Part shown: in pieces, positions 27,110-36,940 of the stretch
How the letters are laid out: every line of letters begins with the position of its first letter
Position numbering within the stretch: the stretch's first letter is position 1
NCBI RefSeq assembly: GCF_030815985.1
Contig: NZ_JAUSXM010000001.1
Span: 4,154,001 to 4,218,000 of the forward strand
Direction of reading: 5' to 3'
From: Paenibacillus sp. W2I17
Lineage (GTDB): Bacteria; Bacillota; Bacilli; Paenibacillales; Paenibacillaceae
DNA length: 64,000 nucleotides
Translations under genes and position numbers: made by a program
Notes under the pieces: generated by a model
Database searches by the model: none
Told to the model about the DNA's origin: nothing
The model's input: only the letters and a program-made list of their open reading frames with translations

Positions 27110-28393
27110 TTGTCTTTATTCAAAACCTACGCGGGTCTGAGCCGCGATATCTATTATCTCTGTTTAGCCAGAACGATTAACAGCACGGGAGATTTTGTAT
27201 TCTCCCTGATTACCTTGGTGCTTACGTTACAGATGGGCATGAATGTGGTCAGTGCAGGGATCTTTGTGTCCATGGCAGCCCTGATTAGCGGACCCGGTGT
27301 ACTTCTCGGCGGCTATTTAAGCGATGTTATGGGCAAAAAAACAATTATTGTCATCGGGCAACTGTTGTCTGCCATCATGATTATAAGCTGCTCTTTTTGG
27401 TCAGGCACCATTACCGTTGGTTATCTTCTGATTGCAGTCATGTTTTTCATCAGTATTACCCGGCCTGCTTATAATGCACTGATTATTCAACTGTGTACAG
27501 AGGAGAAAGAGCGAAAGTCCGCCTTTTCCCTCATGTATCTGGGGGCCAATCTGGGTATAGCCATCGGACCACTGATCGCCGGTTTTTTTATCAAGGATCA
27601 CGTCAACATTGTCTTTATAAGTATCGGCACCGTGTTTCTGATATCTACCTTTATCATCATCAACCAGGTTAAGATCGGCACACGCAAGGAATTGGCATCA
27701 ACAAGCAGCGAACATGCTGGACAACAAGAACAACAACGATCGAGCCAACCGCCTTCGCCGTTATTCAGACTACTGCTGAAAAATCCACTCGTTGCCTTCT
27801 TCATCGTTGTGTCATTTCTTAACTATTTTATCTATATGCAATACTCATTTAGCCTCCCACTCCAGATGAATCACTCGTTTGGCGAGAACGGGGCAGCCTA
27901 TTACGGCTCTGTCATGACCATCAATGCCATTAGCGTCATTATTCTTACCACCGTGATCCTGTCCGCTACACGCAAATTAACTGCCCTAAACTCCATAGCT
28001 ACAGGCGCACTCTTCTATGGAATCGGATTTGGAGCCTTGAACCTGCTCGGAACCTTCCCCCATTTTTCCATCGTCGCCTTATCCACGGTGCTGTGGACCA
28101 TTGGAGAGATTCTCGTACAGACCAATATCAATCTGTATATTGCTTCGCGTGTACCCGATACACATCAGGGGCGGTTTAATGGCTTGCTGTTATTCGTAGG
28201 TTGCCTGGGTTATACACTTAGTCCATATTTGACAGGCATTTTCATCAAAAGCATGGACATGGAAAGTGTATGGATCATTATTCTGGCTGTCAGTCTGTTC
28301 TATGGGTTGTCTATGATCATTCTCTGGTATATCGAAAAAAGCTCAACAAGAAGAAACAAAATGAAACCGCTGGATCACTCAAAAAGTATCTGA
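27110..28393 (+). CDS. MFS exporter linked to ATP-grasp ligase
   Basis: A 427-aa major facilitator with about twelve helices. It opens with YYLCLARTINSTGDFVFSLITL and has the motif A region GGYLSDVMGKKTIIVIGQ; a hydrophilic Gln/Ser-rich loop near residues 190-220 links the halves. The start is TTG at 27110 behind GGGGAGGG. It is 66 bp after the ligase in the same direction, so it is probably the product exporter and self-resistance pump, as BacE is for bacilysin. A terminator follows. Confidence 0.85.
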   Translation: MSLFKTYAGLSRDIYYLCLARTINSTGDFVFSLITLVLTLQMGMNVVSAGIFVSMAALISGPGVLLGGYLSDVMGKKTIIVIGQLLSAIMIISCSFWSGTITVGYLLIAVMFFISITRPAYNALIIQLCTEEKERKSAFSLMYLGANLGIAIGPLIAGFFIKDHVNIVFISIGTVFLISTFIIINQVKIGTRKELASTSSEHAGQQEQQRSSQPPSPLFRLLLKNPLVAFFIVVSFLNYFIYMQYSFSLPLQMNHSFGENGAAYYGSVMTINAISVIILTTVILSATRKLTALNSIATGALFYGIGFGALNLLGTFPHFSIVALSTVLWTIGEILVQTNINLYIASRVPDTHQGRFNGLLLFVGCLGYTLSPYLTGIFIKSMDMESVWIIILAVSLFYGLSMIILWYIEKSSTRRNKMKPLDHSKSI

Positions 28394-28404
28394 AACTCAG
28401 GGCA

Positions 28405-28428
28405 GGGCAGCCTATTCTGCCCTTTTTT
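28405..28428 (+). terminator. Terminator after the ligase-exporter operon
   Basis: GGGCAG and CTGCCC close a 6-base loop and are followed by TTTTTT. Confidence 0.85.
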
Positions 28429-28438
28429 CACTTTATTT

Positions 28439-29500
28439 TCACACCAAAATAGGCAAATGTGCATTCGCATCATACTCAATCAATTGCTGACCCGTATGCA
28501 ATCTCTGTACTAGATCTGGATTGGCAATAAACGGTCTGCCGAACGCAGCCAGATCTATGCTTCCCTTACCAATCGCGTGCTCCGCGGTCTGAACATCCAA
28601 ATCCCCCACACCAATGATGATTCCATCCCACCGACTTCGAATCCGCTCGTGAAAAGTCTGCTCCCCTTCCCATGCTTTCGCATAATGGTCTATTGAGGGA
28701 TGCAAGATCGTAATTCCCGTCTCGCGGAACAAGTTCAGATATGCATCGATCATTCCAGCTTTGTCTGCCCAAGCATAGGATGCATCATCATCCTTTTTCT
28801 CCGAAAATCGTACCGATATGCGATCCACAGGGATCTCTTTTTTCACAGCCACAATAATATCCCGCAGGAACCGCAATCTACCCTCAGTATCTCCTCCATA
28901 TTCATCTGTTCTGTGGTTGGTCTTCTCATTGATAAACTGGTCGATCAGATACCCATGTGCAGCATGCAGCTCAATCCCGTCGAACCCCGCCAGAACCGCA
29001 TTGCGGGCAGCCGTCTGAAAATGCTGAATCGTATCCGCTATATCCTGTGTACTCATCGCTTGAGGAACCTGATACGGTTTATGTAGCTTATGCACTCTTC
29101 CCTCTGCCGCAAGGCTGGAAGGTGCCACTGGAGTGGTTCCGATCAGATCGGAGTGGGACAGCCTGCCAACATGCCACAGTTGAGCAATAATGGTGCCGCC
29201 ATGTCTGTGAACAGCATCCGTTACCCTTTTCCAAGAAATCGTCTGTTCATCTGTATATAAGCCAGGGATGCCATAAGTGCCTTTGCCTGCCAGATTCGGG
29301 TTAACGCCCTCGGTAATAATCAGCCCCACACCATCTCGCGCACGCTGCTCATAATACGCCACCATCTCATCCGTCACGGTCCCCTCCTGATCATCAGCAA
29401 ATCCCCGGGTCAACGGTGCCATCACAATTCGGTTCCTTAATTGCCACTGATGAATCGTTACCGGGCTTAATAATGTTGAACGTGTATACATGTTATCCAT
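28439..29500 (-). CDS. Old Yellow Enzyme-family ene-reductase
   Basis: FMN-dependent NAD(P)H:flavin oxidoreductase of 353 aa. It has NRIVMAPLTRGFADD, the GTIIAQLWHVGR segment, the substrate-binding HAAHGYLIDQF with its His pair, RTDEYGGDTEGRLRFL, and the late phosphate site AFGRPFIANPDLV. It reduces activated C=C bonds, as NemA/YqiG-type enzymes do. It is divergent from a LysR gene with a strong palindrome between them. It ends convergently with the BacA-like/ligase locus; an involvement in that pathway is only speculative. Confidence 0.92.
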   Translation of the reverse strand: MDNMYTRSTLLSPVTIHQWQLRNRIVMAPLTRGFADDQEGTVTDEMVAYYEQRARDGVGLIITEGVNPNLAGKGTYGIPGLYTDEQTISWKRVTDAVHRHGGTIIAQLWHVGRLSHSDLIGTTPVAPSSLAAEGRVHKLHKPYQVPQAMSTQDIADTIQHFQTAARNAVLAGFDGIELHAAHGYLIDQFINEKTNHRTDEYGGDTEGRLRFLRDIIVAVKKEIPVDRISVRFSEKKDDDASYAWADKAGMIDAYLNLFRETGITILHPSIDHYAKAWEGEQTFHERIRSRWDGIIIGVGDLDVQTAEHAIGKGSIDLAAFGRPFIANPDLVQRLHTGQQLIEYDANAHLPILV

Positions 29501-29580
29501 GTCATATCCCTACTCTCTTTGTCATTAAGGATATTGTACGGCGGCTCCGATATATCGTAAAATGATTGAAATATATAGTT

Positions 29581-29599
29581 GTATCTCTCAGAGAGATAC
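29581..29599. promoter_or_regulatory. Candidate LysR operator
   Basis: GTATCTCTC and GAGAGATAC are perfect arms around one central base, midway between the divergent ene-reductase and LysR genes. The site is 58 bp before the LysR start. Confidence 0.6.
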
Positions 29600-29656
29600 C
29601 TAACATCAGCATCTGCGGAAGTAATTAAAGTTACCCCACGTTCAGGAGGATACAGC

Positions 29657-30520
29657 ATGGAACTTTCCGATATCGATATTGTTCTCGCGGTGGCGCGTTC
29701 AGGCAAAATCTCACAGGCCGCCAAAGAACTGAATTACGCGCAATCCAATGTCACTACGCGCATCAAAAAACTGGAGCAGGAATATCAAATCCAGTTGTTC
29801 AACCGATTTCCCAAAGGTGTTGTACTGACCTCCAAAGGAGAACAGTTCGTCCAGTACGCCACACGGATTCACAACCTTTTACATGATCTGAAGCAGGATA
29901 TGACCGATCCCGGTGAGCCTTCCGGCACGCTGAAAATCGGCATTGTAGAAACGGCGGCATCCAGCCGTTTTATGGAGATTCTGAATGAATATCAGATAAC
30001 CTACCCGAAGGTGTCCATCTCACTCGTCAACGCCACTTCACCCAAAGTACTGCGCAAGAAAATACAGGACGATGAGATTGATGGTGCTTTTATCAGCGGG
30101 GCTTGTGTGAAAGAGGGTCTGAAGGTGGAATATGAGATGCAGGACACGGTTCATATCATCTCCAAGAAGATGGATACACCACCTGAAAGTCTGTGCCAAG
30201 TATCATGGGTTGTTTTCCCCGAGGGATGTCCTTATCGTGAAATGACCGAAGAATTTTTGCAGGAAGAGGGACTGTCCGCACGTAATATCATCGAAGTGAG
30301 TACGATGGAAAACCTGCTTAGCTGTGTGGAGTCTGGAATTGCTTTTACCATTATGCCGTGCAACGTTATTCACAAGAAACCGGATGATTTCTCCGTATTT
30401 GATCTGGCAGATCGTTTTACCCATACCACGACAACCTTTGTCCGCGGTGAGGATCGGTATGTCAGTAGTGCGCTGGATCAATTCATGAAGCTGCTGAATC
30501 AGAAGTGCATTACGTTTTGA
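29657..30520 (+). CDS. LysR-family transcriptional regulator
   Basis: A 287-aa regulator. The winged HTH reads SGKISQAAKELNYAQSNVTTRIKKLEQEYQIQLFNR (about 15-55), followed by the substrate-binding domain (GTLKIGIVETAASSRFMEIL onward). The start MELSDI at 29657 follows AGGAGG; the longer open frame lacks a ribosome site. It is divergent from the ene-reductase gene and probably controls it through the palindrome at 29581. Confidence 0.93.
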   Translation: MELSDIDIVLAVARSGKISQAAKELNYAQSNVTTRIKKLEQEYQIQLFNRFPKGVVLTSKGEQFVQYATRIHNLLHDLKQDMTDPGEPSGTLKIGIVETAASSRFMEILNEYQITYPKVSISLVNATSPKVLRKKIQDDEIDGAFISGACVKEGLKVEYEMQDTVHIISKKMDTPPESLCQVSWVVFPEGCPYREMTEEFLQEEGLSARNIIEVSTMENLLSCVESGIAFTIMPCNVIHKKPDDFSVFDLADRFTHTTTTFVRGEDRYVSSALDQFMKLLNQKCITF

Positions 30521-30610
30521 TATAGATAACTTAGTACCCCTCTTTCAACCGCTGATCTTCTTGATTACTAAATGGACTAAAGCACATTGATCGAGACCAT
30601 AAAAAACAAA

Positions 30611-30641
30611 GCAAAAGGCACTCATACAGAGTGCCTTTTGC
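30611..30641. terminator. Bidirectional terminator after LysR gene and chemoreceptor
   Basis: GCAAAAGGCACTC and GAGTGCCTTTTGC are perfect 13-bp arms. It separates the convergent LysR and chemoreceptor genes. Confidence 0.8.
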
Positions 30642-30674
30642 CTTCCTTCCCTTTATACCTATTCAATTAACACC

Positions 30675-32741
30675 TTACTCCACCTTGAATCGCGCAGCCG
30701 ATTCGGCCAGCTTTTGCGTCAATTGATCGATCGTATCAACCATGTTGGCCAACTGCTGTACTGTTGAAGATTGCTCCATCATGGTTGCTGTTACCTCTTC
30801 AACCGAAGCGGATACCTGCTCTCCTGAAGCCGACAAACTATGGGCCGACTCCAGTACATCATCCTTGTTCTGTAACATCTCCTGCATCTGTCCTGCCATC
30901 GTAGCGATCTGTTGATTAATGACCGTTACCTTCTCCAAAATTACATCAAATGCCTGACGAGTCTGCAAGACAAGCTCATCCTGTCTGGATGAGATGGTGT
31001 GAATTTCGGCAACACTTTGGTTGTTCTCGGCGACATCAGCCAGATTCTGCTCAATAATACTGGAGATTTCCTTGGATTGGCGGGAACTCTGCTCTGCCAG
31101 GTTGCGGATCTCCTCAGCTACAACTGCAAATCCTCTGCCATGCTCACCTGCCCGTGATGCTTCAATGGAAGCATTTAATGCAAGCAGATTGGTCTGCTTC
31201 GCAATCTGGCTGATGGCTTCCGTGATCTGACTAATACTGCCCGAACTGGTTTGAAGTTTGACGGTAATCTCCGAGATTTTCTCCACTTCCCGTTCGTTCA
31301 CCTCATTGATACGCATCAGTTCATTCACGACTTCATTCCCGTTGTGGAATACAGATTCGATCTCATCTGCTCTCGCCTTCACATCCTGCGCACTGCTGTT
31401 CATGGCAGCCACTTTATCACCGAAGCTGTTGAATTTGCCTGCAATCTGTTCGGTATCTTCGGATTGGGCCTCCATCGCCTTCGCGATCCCCATGGACGTC
31501 GCCGATGTCTCATCAATGGATCTTGCCGTCTGTCTGGATGTCTCCTCCAATTCCTGCGTGCTGGCTTGAAGGACATGGATTGAATTATTCATATCGGTAA
31601 TGAGATTCCTGTTCTGCTCCACCATACCATTAAAGCTCTCCGCCAGATCTTTGAATTCACTGTTATATCTGCCATTGGCCTTAACGGTCAGATTGCCTTG
31701 AGCAAGCTGTTGGAAGAGCCCGATCAGACGAATGATAGGTCTTGTAATACTACGAGAAATCAGCAATCCCACACCAATAGCCAGAACAACTCCGATCAAG
31801 GTCACGATAACCATCTGACGTTGGATATCCTCTATTGGGCGCTTGATATCGTCATAATCATCAATGATGACCACAGATAGATCTGCACCGGGAATCTGAT
31901 TAACGCGATAATAGATGTTATCTCGATCCATCGAAGTGATTTTCACTTTGTCAGTGGCTCTGGCCTCGATGATTCCCATCGCTTCCTTGTCTGCTTCCAG
32001 CGTTTGTCCCACAATGGAAGGGTCCAATGAATCATACATGATGATGCCGCTCCGGCTCAGCACTTCAACTCTGCCTTCGGCATTGATTTTAATGTCTCCC
32101 AGTTGCCCCAGGAAAAAGCTGCTGTCCACCGACATGGCGAACACACCCAGTATATTCCCCTGTTCATCGGTGATAGGCTCCGAGAATACAATAATGAGCT
32201 TCTTGCCAGTCTTAGAAACGACCGCGTCACTGATGAAGGATTTCCCCTGTATAGACTCCTTGAAATACTCCCGATCTCCCCGTGACTGCCCAATGACTTC
32301 TGGCATGGTTCCCGCCACCATGGTTCCTTCCTTATCAAATACGAACAGGTCCGGCTTGGAGCCTTCCGTATCGGTTATACTGTCAGTGAGAATCGTATTT
32401 GCTGTATTGAAGTATGGATTCTCATCTGTGAAAAAGGTATCATCTGTCATTTCGTTGGTATCACGCAACTCCAAGAGTTCCTTGAAGGTATTATGCACCG
32501 ATATGGCATGACTCAATTGTTGTTGAAGCTGCATCGCTGTCCAAAGCCCTTCCCCAAGGCGGTCAGCCATCACATTCATTTCATCCTTGCTTTTCTTGAC
32601 CACAACATCAGATGAAATCATATAACTTGTGGTCGTTGCACCAAGCAGAACCAAAACAACCAATACACTGATCATGAAAGGCAGCTTGATTTTAAGCGAC
32701 ATATTTTTGAGCTTATGCCCTGCCCCTTTTCTTTTCCCCAT
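30675..32741 (-). CDS. Methyl-accepting chemotaxis protein, dCache type
   Basis: Membrane chemoreceptor of 688 aa. TM1 is near residues 17-38; a dCache-like extracellular domain contains [15 protein letters not shown] and [10 protein letters not shown] segments; TM2 is near 310-330. HAMP and the signalling coiled coil follow, with the hairpin tip [38 protein letters not shown]. It relays ligand occupancy to CheA/CheW. The start MGKRKG at 32741 is chosen for GGGGAGAAGG upstream. A TCCGATAA sigma-D-like -10 element lies at 32793-32800 on the minus strand. The ligand is unknown. Confidence 0.93.
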   Translation of the reverse strand: MGKRKGAGHKLKNMSLKIKLPFMISVLVVLVLLGATTTSYMISSDVVVKKSKDEMNVMADRLGEGLWTAMQLQQQLSHAISVHNTFKELLELRDTNEMTDDTFFTDENPYFNTANTILTDSITDTEGSKPDLFVFDKEGTMVAGTMPEVIGQSRGDREYFKESIQGKSFISDAVVSKTGKKLIIVFSEPITDEQGNILGVFAMSVDSSFFLGQLGDIKINAEGRVEVLSRSGIIMYDSLDPSIVGQTLEADKEAMGIIEARATDKVKITSMDRDNIYYRVNQIPGADLSVVIIDDYDDIKRPIEDIQRQMVIVTLIGVVLAIGVGLLISRSITRPIIRLIGLFQQLAQGNLTVKANGRYNSEFKDLAESFNGMVEQNRNLITDMNNSIHVLQASTQELEETSRQTARSIDETSATSMGIAKAMEAQSEDTEQIAGKFNSFGDKVAAMNSSAQDVKARADEIESVFHNGNEVVNELMRINEVNEREVEKISEITVKLQTSSGSISQITEAISQIAKQTNLLALNASIEASRAGEHGRGFAVVAEEIRNLAEQSSRQSKEISSIIEQNLADVAENNQSVAEIHTISSRQDELVLQTRQAFDVILEKVTVINQQIATMAGQMQEMLQNKDDVLESAHSLSASGEQVSASVEEVTATMMEQSSTVQQLANMVDTIDQLTQKLAESAARFKVE

Positions 32742-32792
32742 TTCCTTCTCCCCACTTCCCTGAACCATCTGCATCTGAACGATGTACATACT

Positions 32793-32800
32793 TTATCGGA
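32793..32800 (-). promoter_or_regulatory. Sigma-D-like -10 element of chemoreceptor gene
   Basis: On the minus strand TCCGATAA closely matches the motility sigma factor -10 (GCCGATAA). No clear TAAA -35 is at the ideal distance. The same octamer precedes the chemoreceptor gene ending at 60307. Confidence 0.5.
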
Positions 32801-32876
32801 AAAATCCATAGTGAAATTGATCAATTAGGGAGATATTGCCACTGTTTTTCTTTTTTTTAATTCTGATAGCAACATA

Positions 32877-32946
32877 AAAAAATGGCCTGTCAGATCGACT
32901 ATCCATCTTTGGAATGGATGTTGCCGTTACCTAACAGACCGTTTTA
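32877..32946 (-). terminator. Terminator of the leucine dehydrogenase gene
   Basis: On the minus strand GGTCTGTTAG pairs imperfectly with CTGACAGGCC around an inner ATCCATT/GATGGAT stem, and is followed by a long T run. Confidence 0.65.
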
Positions 32947-32970
32947 AATTTGGTAATGATTCAATTACGT

Positions 32971-34077
32971 TTACTTACGCAATCTTCGAGAACTTAGCGC
33001 GTGGTGGCCATTCTGCAGGAATGTACTGCGCGTATTCTTCATCTGTTCGATCCGTCGCTCAGCCAGTCGATCTGCGGCAACATAGGTTGCGATGCCCTCG
33101 GTACGTGAGCTTTCGAATATTTTCTCCAGATTGGAATAGATCTCTCCGATCTTGCTCCATGCTCGATCCGCATTATAACCGTTTAGCTCATCCGCAATGT
33201 TAATTACACCACCTGCATTGATAACATAGTCAGGCGCGTAAACGATACCCATATCATACAGCTGATCCCCATGACGGGTCTCCAGCAGCTGATTATTGGC
33301 ACAGCCCGCTACAACCTTCGCCTTGAGCGTTTTGAGCGTATCGTCATTAATCGTGCCGCCCAGTGCACATGGTGCATAGATATCACACTCCACACTAGTG
33401 ATGTCTGCGGGATCAACTGCTGTTGCGCCGAAGCGGTCCACAGCCTGTTTCACCGAGTCCTTATGGATATCCGTAACGATCAGATGTGCACCTTCCTCAT
33501 ACAGATATTTGCACAGATGCATCGCCACATTGCCAACACCTTGGACCGCTATCGTTTTACCCTCCAGCAGATCGGTACCAAATGCTTCTTTGGCTGCTGC
33601 CTTGATCCCCCGATATACACCCCAAGCCGTTGCAGGCGACGGATTACCGGATGAACCATAACTCGCCGAGATGCCTGTCACATAATCGGTTTCCTGATAG
33701 ATCAGGTTCATGTCCTCTTCCGTTGTTCCCACATCTTCGGCTGTGATATAACGTCCGTTCAATCCTTGAATATATCGTCCAAACGCCCGAAACATCGCTT
33801 CGTTTTTGTCACGCCTTGGATCTCCGATAATAACGGTTTTGCCACCGCCCAGATTCAGTCCGGATACCGCATTTTTATATGTCATACCACGGGCAAGGCG
33901 CAGGGCATCTTCAATGGCTGCTTCTTCTGAAGCGTAAGTCCACATCCGTGTGCCTCCCAGCGCAGGGCCGAGTGTTGTGTCGTGTATGGCGATAATTGCT
34001 TTTAACCCTGAATTTCGATCCTGGCACAGAACCAGTTCCTCATAATCGTGATGCTCCATTGCTTCAAACCAACTCAT
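32971..34077 (-). CDS. bcd: Leucine dehydrogenase (branched-chain amino acid dehydrogenase)
   Basis: NAD-dependent oxidative deamination of leucine, valine and isoleucine to 2-oxoacids, 368 aa. It has the Glu/Leu/Phe/Val dehydrogenase marks: [34 protein letters not shown] with its catalytic lysine, the Rossmann-fold [19 protein letters not shown] and [17 protein letters not shown]. Leucine dehydrogenases of Bacilli are about 365 aa, so it is full length. Oxoacids formed could prime branched-chain fatty acid synthesis. It is a single gene with its own terminator. Confidence 0.95.
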   Translation of the reverse strand: MSWFEAMEHHDYEELVLCQDRNSGLKAIIAIHDTTLGPALGGTRMWTYASEEAAIEDALRLARGMTYKNAVSGLNLGGGKTVIIGDPRRDKNEAMFRAFGRYIQGLNGRYITAEDVGTTEEDMNLIYQETDYVTGISASYGSSGNPSPATAWGVYRGIKAAAKEAFGTDLLEGKTIAVQGVGNVAMHLCKYLYEEGAHLIVTDIHKDSVKQAVDRFGATAVDPADITSVECDIYAPCALGGTINDDTLKTLKAKVVAGCANNQLLETRHGDQLYDMGIVYAPDYVINAGGVINIADELNGYNADRAWSKIGEIYSNLEKIFESSRTEGIATYVAADRLAERRIEQMKNTRSTFLQNGHHALSSRRLRK

Positions 34078-34275
34078 GTGCTAACCGTCTCCTCCAACCA
34101 TTTTTGCGATCCAATCGCATTGTTCTCTATTCATTGACCATCCTCTATTGTACCCATGAATACCCAGTTTGTGCAAAATCACATCGCAATGTCAGAGAAG
34201 CATCGATCGATGTTTCTCATATGGCGGGAGCAAAGCTGTCGAATTTCAGATTATAATTTTATCGTCTATCAATAG

Positions 34276-34305
34276 AAAAACCTCTCTCCCTTACAGGAGA
34301 AAGGT
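34276..34305 (-). terminator. Terminator of the cdaS gene
   Basis: On the minus strand ACCTTTCTCC and GGGAGAGAGGT pair with small bulges and are followed by a T run. Confidence 0.7.
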
Positions 34306-34364
34306 ACACTTCCCTCAATAGCCTCATCTTAATCGCCCCAAGTAGGCCACTTGATCGTTCACAT

Positions 34365-34994
34365 TTAAGGGAGCGTCTCAACCACATTGATTGGATGCAA
34401 ATCGCCATCTACAGCAAATGAAGCCTGTCCCGTCTCCTCGGAGACAACCAATACAACCGCATCCGTCAATTCACTGAGTCCCAGTGCTGCCCGATGACGA
34501 GTGCCTATTTTTCGTTCATGCACTTCCGCTTGCGACAACGGCAGCACATTACCAGCGGATACAATCTGATTGCCACGAATCAACACAGCCCCGTCATGTA
34601 ATGGCGCACCAGGAATGAATAGCGATTCCAGCAACGCATGCGTCACTCTTGCATCCACAGTCACGCCTGAGTGAATGATCGACTCCAACGGAATCTCCCG
34701 TTCAATCACAATCAACGCCCCATATCTCCGGTCAGATAGATGCTGTACGCTCGATGTTAATTCGGCAAACTTCTCGGTAAAAGGTGACAGATAACAATCC
34801 AGATAAAACGAAGAGGCGAGCACCTCGATCTGCTTGATCTCCGCTCGAATCTCTGCAAATTGCCCCAGCAGACAGGCACTGTCATTGTCAAATCGGGATA
34901 ACGTCAGATTCATACGTTCTGCTACACGATGGAGGTCTGCCTTAAGCTTCTGCCTCATCGAGGAACTGTCACAGTCTGCTTGCCGAGTCATCAT
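34365..34994 (-). CDS. cdaS: Diadenylate cyclase, sporulation type
   Basis: Makes cyclic di-AMP from two ATP. At 209 aa, it has an N-terminal helical pair (to about residue 65) that in CdaS restrains activity, then the DAC domain with both catalytic motifs: DGA in APLHDGAVLIRG and RHR in GTRHRAALGLSE. There is no membrane segment, unlike CdaA, and no DisA-type C-terminal domain, so the CdaS class fits best. The start is MMTRQ at 34994, behind GAGGAGG; MMRRE at 35036 is an alternative. In Bacillus subtilis, CdaS acts in the forespore for germination. Confidence 0.9.
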   Translation of the reverse strand: MMTRQADCDSSSMRQKLKADLHRVAERMNLTLSRFDNDSACLLGQFAEIRAEIKQIEVLASSFYLDCYLSPFTEKFAELTSSVQHLSDRRYGALIVIEREIPLESIIHSGVTVDARVTHALLESLFIPGAPLHDGAVLIRGNQIVSAGNVLPLSQAEVHERKIGTRHRAALGLSELTDAVVLVVSEETGQASFAVDGDLHPINVVETLP

Positions 34995-35130
34995 TCGCCG
35001 CCTCCTCTGGTTGGGTTGGGCTTCACGCCGCATCATTAGTACCCATACCTTCCCCTCCGGAGGATATATTTATACAATGGCAGGGCTGTAGGAGCTAATC
35101 ATGGGCTTCATTGTAACTGATATAACAAGC

Positions 35131-35169
35131 AAAAAAGAGCCTGTCCGCAAAACTCCACGGTCAGACCCT
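35131..35169 (-). terminator. Terminator of the secreted OB-fold protein gene
   Basis: On the minus strand AGGGTCTGACCG pairs with CGGACAGGCTCT with three mismatches and is followed by six T. Confidence 0.6.
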
Positions 35170-35201
35170 ACTCGCATTATTTGATGTCCTGTCTATTTCA
35201 C

Positions 35202-36767
35202 TTATTGCGCTTTGCCGTATGAACCTGTCTTAAATGTAGTCGGGTCATACCATTTGTACCCTGCCGCAGGTGCAGCCCACGGCTCAAGTTGCGGCTCGGT
35301 TGATGCAGCCGGAGCTTCGATCGGAAGCAGGCTTGTGGCTGTATCCAATGTCAGTCCTGGCACTTGTGCCAGACTGGTGTAGCTCTCTTTGACCGCGAGC
35401 CATTTCACAGTATTCACAAGGAAAGTTGCATCATCCACTTCTTTGAATCCATCGTAGGTCTTCTTGGTAGCACCCGTCTCTTCACGCAAATATTTCGGAG
35501 TAGCGTCTTCCACAGGGGAAGAGTCGCCAATAAATGCGGCTTTGCCCGCACCAACCTTTGCAATGGCAGCATAAGCACCTTCAGCTCGTCCACCACCATT
35601 GTATACACCCTGATCCACGGCATTGCCCCACTTGGACACACCACTTGGTACATACACCAAGCCTTTGGCCTTGTTAGGGTCTATAATCGCAATGGTCGAT
35701 CCCGCATGCATGGCTACAGAATTGACGCCAGCCGTAATGCCGAAGGATTGTGCAGGTGCAACGATATCCGATGCATTTACATCTCCAAGGGCGTTGTAGC
35801 GGAAACGGACACCAAAGTTCGTCGCGAGCCAGTCTGAACTCGTCACACTCTGCATCGCTGGTGATTCGGCTTCAGCCGAAGACATGCCTTTGGCTGGATT
35901 CAGGAAGGCACCGCGGCGATAACCGTTGAATACTTCGGAAGAATCCCAGCGGTTTTTGTTGCGGTCTGCATTATAGTGGTCGGAGATGAAGAAGATACTT
36001 CCTCCGTTCTGCACGTACTGCACCAGCGCAGCCTGCTCAGTCGCTTTGAACGGCACGTTGGCTTCGCCAATGACAAAGACGTCGTAATCTTTCAATTTAT
36101 TATAGGTGATGGCTTGCTCACCGAATGTATACGGGATACTGCGTTCCAGCTGATCCACGGCAAAGCCTGCGTTTCGCAAACCGTTGGCAAAATCCGAAAA
36201 TGCCCCATCAATAATCCAGTCGGCAGCACCTGCTGTCTGGGCGTGGGTATTATCGAACAATACTTTCTTGCCGGTACCGTCCGGCAGTGTTGTGCCCGGG
36301 TTCGGTTCTGGATCAGGATTGGTTGTTCCGGAGGAAAGTGTGATGGACGTTGGGTTTTTGACTCCTGCATAGCTGTTGTAGGCACCTAAGGTTCCGGTTA
36401 CGATGATCTTTTTGCCTACAAGACTGGGGTTGGACGCCAATCCATATTGCGAACGGAAAGATGAGGGAATCTGTACATCCAATAATCTGGCGTTGGTCCG
36501 CTCTGACGCTGAATCTGCAATCAGAACATTAAAATCATTGGCATAGGGAGATGTAAACTTCGCGGTAAGTGACCCGGTAGCATGTCCAACAATGATTCCT
36601 TCAACCGTTGCTGTTCCTCCACCGCTCTGGGCAGCGATGGCCTGAGATACCGTAAGTGGTGCTGCAGCTTGTACCGGACTTTGCGAACCCGGCCCCAGCA
36701 GTGCGGTTGCCATCATGATAAAGACCAGGAATGCCCCGATCCAGTGCTGCCATAACGCCTTTTTCAT
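35202..36767 (-). CDS. Secreted protein with OB-fold-like (DUF6359) and ThuA/GATase-like domains
   Basis: A 521-aa exported protein. A signal peptide of about 34 residues ends near SPVQAAA. Residues 36-145 read like the bacterial OB-fold domain of secreted nucleases (PLTVSQAIAAQSGGGTATVEG, VGKKIIVTGTLGAYN). After a Pro/Gly linker, residues 165-460 look like a ThuA/glutamine-amidotransferase-like fold (KKVLFDNTHAQTAGAADW, YDVFVIGEANVPF, VQNGGSIFFISDHYN). No nuclease motif was found. The C-terminal 60 residues contain no sorting signal. The function is unknown; an extracellular nucleic-acid or polymer-binding role is conceivable. A Fur-like box lies in its upstream region. Confidence 0.7.
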   Translation of the reverse strand: MKKALWQHWIGAFLVFIMMATALLGPGSQSPVQAAAPLTVSQAIAAQSGGGTATVEGIIVGHATGSLTAKFTSPYANDFNVLIADSASERTNARLLDVQIPSSFRSQYGLASNPSLVGKKIIVTGTLGAYNSYAGVKNPTSITLSSGTTNPDPEPNPGTTLPDGTGKKVLFDNTHAQTAGAADWIIDGAFSDFANGLRNAGFAVDQLERSIPYTFGEQAITYNKLKDYDVFVIGEANVPFKATEQAALVQYVQNGGSIFFISDHYNADRNKNRWDSSEVFNGYRRGAFLNPAKGMSSAEAESPAMQSVTSSDWLATNFGVRFRYNALGDVNASDIVAPAQSFGITAGVNSVAMHAGSTIAIIDPNKAKGLVYVPSGVSKWGNAVDQGVYNGGGRAEGAYAAIAKVGAGKAAFIGDSSPVEDATPKYLREETGATKKTYDGFKEVDDATFLVNTVKWLAVKESYTSLAQVPGLTLDTATSLLPIEAPAASTEPQLEPWAAPAAGYKWYDPTTFKTGSYGKAQ

Positions 36768-36895
36768 ATTCCCTTTCTCCTCCTCTAAATTACCTGATAA
36801 TGGGTTATCCTCCTTTAATTTAATTGTTCATATGCTGAATTCCTCTTTCTTTTTGTAAAGTTTATGAAAAAGTTTAGAAGTTGAGTCTATTGGCC

Positions 36896-36914
36896 CATAC
36901 TGATTATCATTAGA
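36896..36914. promoter_or_regulatory. Fur-like box 1
   Basis: CATACTGATTATCATTAGA matches 15 of 19 positions of the classical Fur box GATAATGATTATCATTATC. It lies 27 bp before the 97-aa membrane protein start. Confidence 0.5.
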
Positions 36915-36940
36915 TTTCCATTTACCGAAGGAGTACAACG

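Noticed and set aside
31915..32511. 198-codon open frame antisense to the chemoreceptor
   Set aside because: Shadow frame opposite the Cache domain; composition is Ser/Met-rich noise.
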